Positions 59,055 through 64,000 of a DNA stretch of 64,000 bases are shown here, piece after piece. The notes beneath the pieces were generated by a model. That model worked only from the letters and a program-made list of their open reading frames with translations, had not been told where the DNA came from and did not search any database. This stretch comes from Leishmania donovani. Lineage: Eukaryota > Euglenozoa > Kinetoplastea > Trypanosomatida > Trypanosomatidae. Made by a program: the position numbers and the translations under genes. Location of the stretch: contig NC_018237.1 in the NCBI RefSeq assembly GCF_000227135.1, forward strand, positions 380,149 through 444,148. The letters are read 5' to 3'. Position 1 is the first letter of the stretch. Each line of letters starts with the position of its first letter.

Positions 59055-60905
59055 TCAGGTATCGATGCTGCAACAGGGGAAGAAGACGCGTGCGGCTCTG
59101 TCCACGTTTAACTGAAACGCGCCATCATCATCGATCTTCGTGGAAGACATGGGCTGCGCAACGGGCGACACGACGGCCAGGGAGGCGGGCGATGGTGGTC
59201 GGATAGCCTTCCTAAAGGTTGGAAACGCACGCGGATCGCCCGATGGTGTCATCGTCGCAGCTGTTGGGACCGCCGCGTGCTTCAGCGACTCCTCCTCGAG
59301 CTGCTCCGTCTCAACCACCTTGCTTGCCGTGCTGCTCATGCGCGTCTTCATCGTTGCACTTGTGGTGACGTGCGACGCGCTGAAGAGCTTCGTGGTGTGC
59401 TCCAGCACGGCTACGGCGACACGGCGAGTCTCGTCTGCCTTCCTCGCCGCCGCGTTGAGGGACGCCGTGGCCGCTACCGACCACTCGAAGGCCTGCTGCC
59501 GCTCCTTTGCTGTGTACACGTCGGCGAACACACTCTCAAACATCATCGTGAACGTGATGAGACGAACAAGGCGTGATGCTGGCGGTGGCGCCGACGCGCT
59601 GACGACCGCCTGATCGCTGCGTTTCTCCATCCCCTCACTGCCCACGATGCCGGACAGGGCGGTGCCTCCGCCGGGCTCCACAGCTGCCCCATTGCTGTGC
59701 CGGTGCACAGAGGAGTCTAGCTCCTTCCAGAGGCCGTCCAGGAAGGATTTCATGGCTGCGGCATCCTCGAGGAGGCTGTAAAAGACGTATCGCGGTTGCG
59801 GCATCACCGTCGTCGCTGAGGCAGTGGTTGATGACGCCGCAGTGGCCTTGGTCATCGCCAGCACTTCAGCCGGCACGGCACGCGGGCAGAGGACCCAGCC
59901 AAGAGAAAAGCCGAGCGGAACGCGAGGGCCGAGCACCTGGGCCGTTCGCGCCATGAGACCCTGCACGACAGATGCCGGGGCCGCAGCAAAGGACAAGGGG
60001 TGCGGGGTGACCCCGCTCTGCGCGACCACGTCGGCGCTCCACCACAGCTCTATGGCCACAGCTGCGGGAGGATGCGACGCTACCGGCATGGACGGCTGTC
60101 GCTGCGCTTCGCATGGCGTCGCCGAAGCGTCGGCTGAGTGATCGATGACCGAGAGTGAGGCGTGTTGGCGCGCAGTACCGGACACGGCCGCCGCTGCGCT
60201 TCCTTCGCTGTGGGGCTGCCAGCATAGTTCCTCAAGGCCCGCCCACGTATGCGCCTCGGCGTGCGTGAGGAGCTGCTGTGCTGCCGGGAGCGCTTCAAAG
60301 TGGAGCCTTACGATGACGCGCAGAGGCGGCGCAGCTGCTGGGGAGCGGGCGGGCGCTGTGGCCAAGAAGGCGGCGCGTTGCCGCCACCCCTTCACTGCCT
60401 CCGCCAACGTCTGGAGAAACGCCTCGAGTGGAAGCGTGCCGTCCTCCGCCGCATCCGCGGTCGTTTTAGCAGCTGGAGAACGATCATTGTGTGCGTTTCG
60501 ATCCTTGTTGCCGTCGCCGTCGCCCGAGAACACGTCGGCCACCGCTGACGGCAGGGGGTCACGCCGCATGATGGCCGTTTCCAGGGTTGGGTGCCACTGA
60601 ATATCCGCCTCGATACCGATGGCGGTGCACGCCGGTGCATTGGAGAAGCCGTGGGCAACTGCGACGTTGCCACGACCACCACCACCATTGCCTCTGGCAT
60701 TTTTGTCGGCCAGCATACCGTGGTTGATCTTGGCCTCGCTGCCTCGCACCCCACCTTCGCGTTTGTCGTAAAACATCTGGTCGATGGCCTGCGCTGCCTC
60801 CAACAACGCAGCCTGGGAGTTCACTTCGTGAAACCACTTCACATGTGCGTAGCGGTGCTCCACGCCGTTTTTAATGGCGGAGCAGCTTGGGCCATGCCCG
60901 TTCAT
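59055..60905 (-). CDS. FAM151/menorin-domain (DUF2181) protein
   Basis: This encodes 616 aa from the ATG at 60903-60905. Residues ~20-35 read HVKWFHEVNSQAALLEAAQ and residues 97-104 read GIEADIQW, followed by ETAIMRRDP; this is the FAM151/menorin pattern ('WxHAvNS...L...ea', then 'mlEADV', then 'PIMAHPP'), a branch of the PLC-like/GDPD TIM-barrel superfamily. Further barrel-like pieces are LRVIVRLHFEALPAAQQLL, then AVAIELWWSADVV and VPLGFSLGWV, the last strands before a C-terminal stretch of lower complexity. His26 and Glu99/Asp101 sit where GDPD-type catalytic or metal residues would be. In one barrel-end segment it has LVRLITFTMMFESVFADVY. Biochemical function of the family is unsettled. 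No signal peptide is seen with this start. Confidence 0.75.
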   Translation of the reverse strand: MNGHGPSCSAIKNGVEHRYAHVKWFHEVNSQAALLEAAQAIDQMFYDKREGGVRGSEAKINHGMLADKNARGNGGGGRGNVAVAHGFSNAPACTAIGIEADIQWHPTLETAIMRRDPLPSAVADVFSGDGDGNKDRNAHNDRSPAAKTTADAAEDGTLPLEAFLQTLAEAVKGWRQRAAFLATAPARSPAAAPPLRVIVRLHFEALPAAQQLLTHAEAHTWAGLEELCWQPHSEGSAAAAVSGTARQHASLSVIDHSADASATPCEAQRQPSMPVASHPPAAVAIELWWSADVVAQSGVTPHPLSFAAAPASVVQGLMARTAQVLGPRVPLGFSLGWVLCPRAVPAEVLAMTKATAASSTTASATTVMPQPRYVFYSLLEDAAAMKSFLDGLWKELDSSVHRHSNGAAVEPGGGTALSGIVGSEGMEKRSDQAVVSASAPPPASRLVRLITFTMMFESVFADVYTAKERQQAFEWSVAATASLNAAARKADETRRVAVAVLEHTTKLFSASHVTTSATMKTRMSSTASKVVETEQLEEESLKHAAVPTAATMTPSGDPRAFPTFRKAIRPPSPASLAVVSPVAQPMSSTKIDDDGAFQLNVDRAARVFFPCCSIDT

Positions 60906-62188
60906 GGAGACAGGGAGGAGGTGTGTGACTGAGGTGGCAGCGGAGCGAGATGGCGAGTAGAGCGTCGAAGCACAGCGAGAAAAAGAGAAAGCGGTGACGA
61001 GCACAATCTGCCCTTCAGTGGTGGTGTATGTGTGCGTGTGTATGTTTGTGCGTCCATGCGCCACTGGCGTTGACCACTGCACGCATGTAGTGATGCATGT
61101 GAGGGCGGCACCGATGGTACGCGTGAGTGTGCGGGGAGGGGAGGGGGCGGAGGGAGGCCGAGAATAAAAAAGAGCGTGCAGAACGGAGGAGCCGTACGCA
61201 CACGCACACACACAGACACACACTAGTTGAGAGGCTGGAGGTGATGGTGGTGGTGCAGGTCCTCGCACGATTTACCATTCTACGGTTTGAGGCACAGCGA
61301 GTGACCATCCATCATCGGGCGAAGAGCGTCCGACAGCTGGCAACGACATCACCCACGTGAAACCTCGCGCACGGCTACAGAGGGAGGGGGGGGGCTTCCT
61401 TCAGTGGGGGTTCATGCAGACGTACGCGGTCGCTTAACACACGCGAAGGTCGAAGAAAGGAGTAACGTCCCCCCTCTTCCGTCGCAGAACACAGGATGGC
61501 ATGTACGTTGGCGATTCTCTCTCTTGCTTTCACAAGTCCACAAAGAGGCCTGCGCTATTCCGCACAAGACTACATCACCGCTCGCCACTCAGCCGCTCTT
61601 CTCTCGCACTGCCATCGTTGCTGTCGATTTACCTGTGCAGATGAGTGTGCAGACATCGCCAAGCCTGCATCGAGGCCCGCACCCCGCACCTTGCCGCCAC
61701 GTTTCTTCGAGGCCTCCTTTGCCGAGCAGAAGCAAGACGGGCGTGGGGACGGCGAGCAGGCAACACGCGCCGCATTTTCCACGCCCCGGAGACCACGAGG
61801 AAGCGAGATGCCAAAGAGAGAGACCAAGACAGAGGCACGATGGCGTCCGCGTGCGAGGGTGGTGCTGGCGTGAGCGAGTAGGGGTGATGCCGGCGAACAG
61901 AGCAAGCCCATACGAGGCGAGAAGTAACACGAGAAAAGATATACTCACAAAAGCAAAGGAAAAAGGAAAGGCATCTATGATACGCATGAGGTGCATGCGT
62001 GTGTGCGGGTGCGTGCGCAGGTGGAGAGGGGGACTCTGGCGAGGATCACAAAAGAAAAAAAGAACGGCCATTCGAAGTCTCCTCTCACTCTCTCTCGCAT
62101 CCTGCGCCCTTCATCCTGTTTTCACCACCGTTGCAGCGCACCAGCGACACAGGAGAGATAGGGAGTGAGCTAGAGTCCGCCTAGCTCT
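60906..62188. other. Intergenic region, no gene seen
   Basis: This is 5' flank of the FAM151-type gene and 3' flank of H3 copy 3. A purine-rich block at 61130-61160, a CA repeat at 61199-61222 and a G run near 61388-61394 are present. Both strands have short open frames only. Confidence 0.55.
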
Positions 62189-62524
62189 CTAGTGGCGCTC
62201 ACCGCGCAGGCGCAGCGCCAGCTGGATGTCCTTCGGCTGGATCGTCACGCGCTTCGCGTGGATGCAGGCGAGGTTCGTGTCCGCCATCAGCGACACAACG
62301 TACGCCTCCGTCGCCTCCTGCAGCGCCATGATAGCGCTGCTCTGGAAGCGCAGACCCTCCTTCTGCGCGCTCGACACCTCGCGCACCAGGCGCTGGAACG
62401 GCGCGCACTGGATCAGCAGGCTCGTACTCTTCTGGAACTTGCGGATCTCGCGGATCGCGCAGGTGCCCGGGCGCCAGCGGCGGTGCGACTTCTTCACGCC
62501 GGACGCCGCGCTCGGCGCCTTCTT
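62189..62524 (-). CDS. H3: Histone H3 (copy 3), N-terminal codons lost in an assembly gap
   Basis: The 111 visible codons plus stop (residues 20-130) encode the same protein as copies 1 and 2. The first ~19 codons and the ATG fall in the N run that starts at 62525. Beyond the gap, 62624-62666 matches the 5' flank of copy 1 exactly as far as I can read (GGCTGTGGAGGCTGCGGCGT and on). Placing copy 1 over it predicts a gap of about 125 bp rather than 99. The gene is most likely intact in the organism; the interruption is technical, since a multi-copy gene with a repeat-rich leader is hard to assemble. Confidence 0.95.
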   Translation of the reverse strand, partial: KKAPSAASGVKKSHRRWRPGTCAIREIRKFQKSTSLLIQCAPFQRLVREVSSAQKEGLRFQSSAIMALQEATEAYVVSLMADTNLACIHAKRVTIQPKDIQLALRLRGERH

Positions 62525-62623
62525 NNNNNNNNNNNNNNNNNNNNNNNNNNNNNNNNNNNNNNNNNNNNNNNNNNNNNNNNNNNNNNNNNNNNNNNNNNNN
62601 NNNNNNNNNNNNNNNNNNNNNNN
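62525..62623. other. Assembly gap (99 N) in histone H3 copy 3
   Basis: The run is exactly 99 N and covers the H3 start codon and the GGT-repeat leader. By comparison with copy 1 the missing sequence should be nearer 125 bp if the two leaders have the same spacing. Confidence 0.95.
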
Positions 62624-63032
62624 GGCTGTGGAGGCTGCGGCGTGTGTGCGAGTGGGGTTGAGAGGCTCGAAGAGGCGTAGTGAGGGTCGAGGAGATGTGT
62701 GAGAGAATGAGGCATGGATGTGCTCAACACGGAGTGTGTCGGGCTGCGCATGTAGCTGTGCCACTCTGAAGGCTGCTTTCTTCTGGGGGAGGGAACACAG
62801 CAGCAAGGCAAAGGAAGGCGTGTAGGCATCACAGCACTGCCCAATGCAGTGGAGTCGCCTCTGGATGACTGCCCGGCAGTATCATGCACTTGTGTCCTCA
62901 TCCCTGCATAGCTGCGTGAACAGAAAAGGCGCAACGAAGGATCGTGCGCGCGCGCGCGTGTGTGTGTGTGTGTCGGAAGGGCACAGGAGAGGCCGACGCC
63001 TCTCCCCCACCCCCTCCCGTTGCCACATCGAC
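62624..63032. other. Intergenic region upstream of histone H3 copy 3
   Basis: The first ~43 bp match the H3 copy 1 leader flank. A (CG)n(TG)n alternating tract lies at about 62945-62974. No gene was seen. Confidence 0.6.
62945..62974. repeat. (CG)n(TG)n alternating purine-pyrimidine tract
   Basis: About five CG units pass directly into nine or so TG units. This is the classic Z-DNA-prone composition and sits about 60 nt past the stop of the gene at 63033. Confidence 0.85.
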
Positions 63033-64000
63033 TTAGTCAAAGTGAGCAGCATACGTGCTCAGCTGTTGGCGCAGCAGGGAATGCATCGCCATCCGTTCCT
63101 GGTGCACGTGAAAGAGAACCGTCGGCCGCAGCTCACGCGCCCAGCGTAGCAACCGCTCCACAGATGCTGCAGAGGTCATCTGATGCGGGGCAAGAACAAA
63201 GGTGCACCACCACGCGTACAGGTGTTCCGTTGTCATCGCCCAGCCGGCCTCAGCGGCCACCTCTGGTGGCGGCTCTGCCGATTCGCGAACGAGCAGCAGC
63301 ACCGGTGCCCTCTTCACGTCGGCGAAGGCATCCAGGTAGCGCCGCATGAGTACCGCCTCGCCTTTGTCGTCGGTGCCAACGCAGACGGTGAGGGAGACGG
63401 TGCCGGAATAGAAGCATGCCGGCGCCGTCTTGGCCGACGCGCTTGTACCGTGTGATACCAGTGCCGCAGGCGTCGGCGTTGCCGTAATGAAGAGGGCTTT
63501 TGCAGAGAAGATGGACGCTGAGTCGACCACTGGCTGCGAAGCGGCTGTGCTCGTCGTGGTCTCGGTGCGAGGCAGCAGTAGCAAACACTCCTTCTGCATG
63601 GTAGCGCCGCTGTGCTGGAGAAGTCCCTCGAGGACCGGTCGAAGAGCGTGCAGGCTCAGATCGGCGGCGAACGCGGCCGCTGCGCATCTCTCTTGGGGCG
63701 TCACTTCGGCTGGAATGCACAGAGCGATAGAGGAGAGCGACGTTGCCGCTGCGGATGCCGCTTCTGCAGGGCAGGGAGAAGGCAAGCCGTATGTGCAGTG
63801 AGGTGCCACTTGCTGCAACGCTGTGCTCAGTGCGTGGTCAAGGTTGTTGTACCGGTTTAGCTGGGCATGCGGGATCGGACACACAAACTGAATGATGATG
63901 GATGGGTAGGAAGTGCTTGAGCGCAGACGCGTGCCGTCTTCGGCACAAGATGAAGCAATGCCGGCCTCGGCACATGGTACACGCGCATGGGTGCCACCCT
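63033..64000 (-). CDS. Unknown protein, 5' end beyond the right edge
   Basis: The minus frame is open from the right edge to a stop at 63033, 321 codons, with no ATG visible near the edge, so the N-terminus lies outside the window. The first visible ordered segment is SYPSIIIQFVCPIPHAQLNR, followed by NNLDHALSTALQQVAP. Later come RCAAAAFAADLSLHALRPVL, SLTVCVGTDDKGEAVLMRRY, RAPVLLLVRESAEPPPEVAA, TEHLYAWWCTFVLAPHQMTS and the end LFHVHQERMAMHSLLRQQLS. It is mixed alpha/beta with moderate Ala content and no membrane segment. No family was recognised. High GC3 and the long frame support it being a gene. Confidence 0.75.
   Translation of the reverse strand, partial: GGTHARVPCAEAGIASSCAEDGTRLRSSTSYPSIIIQFVCPIPHAQLNRYNNLDHALSTALQQVAPHCTYGLPSPCPAEAASAAATSLSSIALCIPAEVTPQERCAAAAFAADLSLHALRPVLEGLLQHSGATMQKECLLLLPRTETTTSTAASQPVVDSASIFSAKALFITATPTPAALVSHGTSASAKTAPACFYSGTVSLTVCVGTDDKGEAVLMRRYLDAFADVKRAPVLLLVRESAEPPPEVAAEAGWAMTTEHLYAWWCTFVLAPHQMTSAASVERLLRWARELRPTVLFHVHQERMAMHSLLRQQLSTYAAHFD

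Noticed and set aside
62730..62900. Possible SIDER-type degenerate retroposon in an H3 flank
   Set aside because: SIDER elements are common in Leishmania 3' UTRs, but I could not recognise a signature with confidence; a profile search would decide.

Overview
The window reads as nuclear DNA of a trypanosomatid flagellate, most likely Leishmania or a close Leishmaniinae relative. It is very GC-rich with strong GC3 bias, its genes have no visible introns, its proteins carry long Ala/Ser/Pro/Gln low-complexity insertions, and the intergenic regions are packed with CA/GT, purine and pyrimidine simple repeats. Every supported protein gene lies on the minus strand, so the 64 kb looks like the inside of one polycistronic transcription unit read from high to low coordinates. 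No strand switch, tRNA, rRNA or snRNA gene was seen. Three dispersed histone H3 copies together with a Rab11-type GTPase recall Leishmania chromosome 10; that comparison is from memory and not computed.

Layout by coordinate (transcription runs right to left): a P-loop protein with a mitochondrial-type N-terminus that runs off the left edge (1-2584); a mitochondrial-type TPR-like protein (4198-5766); a giant Wee1/Myt1-like kinase with several SUMO-interacting-motif-like stretches (6403-11664); an ADAL-type adenosine/N6-methyl-AMP deaminase (13402-15600); an NTF2-like protein (16323-16697); a Nop16 ribosome-biogenesis protein (17844-18434); histone H3 copy 1 (19408-19800); a large unknown low-complexity protein (20547-24056); an FKBP prolyl isomerase (24983-25462); a multi-IQ-motif protein broken by an assembly gap (26246-31117); Rab11 (33011-33637); a four-TM protein (35794-36393); a multi-pass membrane protein gene disrupted by in-frame stops and frameshifts (37177-41049); a very large PEX11-like protein (43088-47092); a small single-TM protein (48560-48940); eIF2B beta (49841-51442); an ODA-docking-complex-like coiled-coil protein (52831-55398); histone H3 copy 2 (56811-57203); a FAM151/menorin-domain protein (59055-60905); histone H3 copy 3, interrupted by a gap (62189 to the gap at 62525); and an unknown protein running off the right edge (63033-64000).

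The genes do not form a functional operon. Neighbours mix chromatin, translation, peroxisome/glycosome, flagellar, trafficking and mitochondrial roles, as is usual for trypanosomatid gene clusters, where control is post-transcriptional. The features most worth following up are a ~110 bp near-perfect inverted repeat starting about 20 nt after the stop of histone H3 copy 2 (a long hairpin in its 3' UTR, unless it is an assembly fold-back), the decayed membrane-protein gene, the SIM-like repeats in the Wee1-like kinase, the split PEX11-like protein and the FAM151-domain protein. Three assembly gaps, each exactly 99 N, all sit at repetitive sequence and look like fixed placeholders, so the sequence missing in each is of unknown length.
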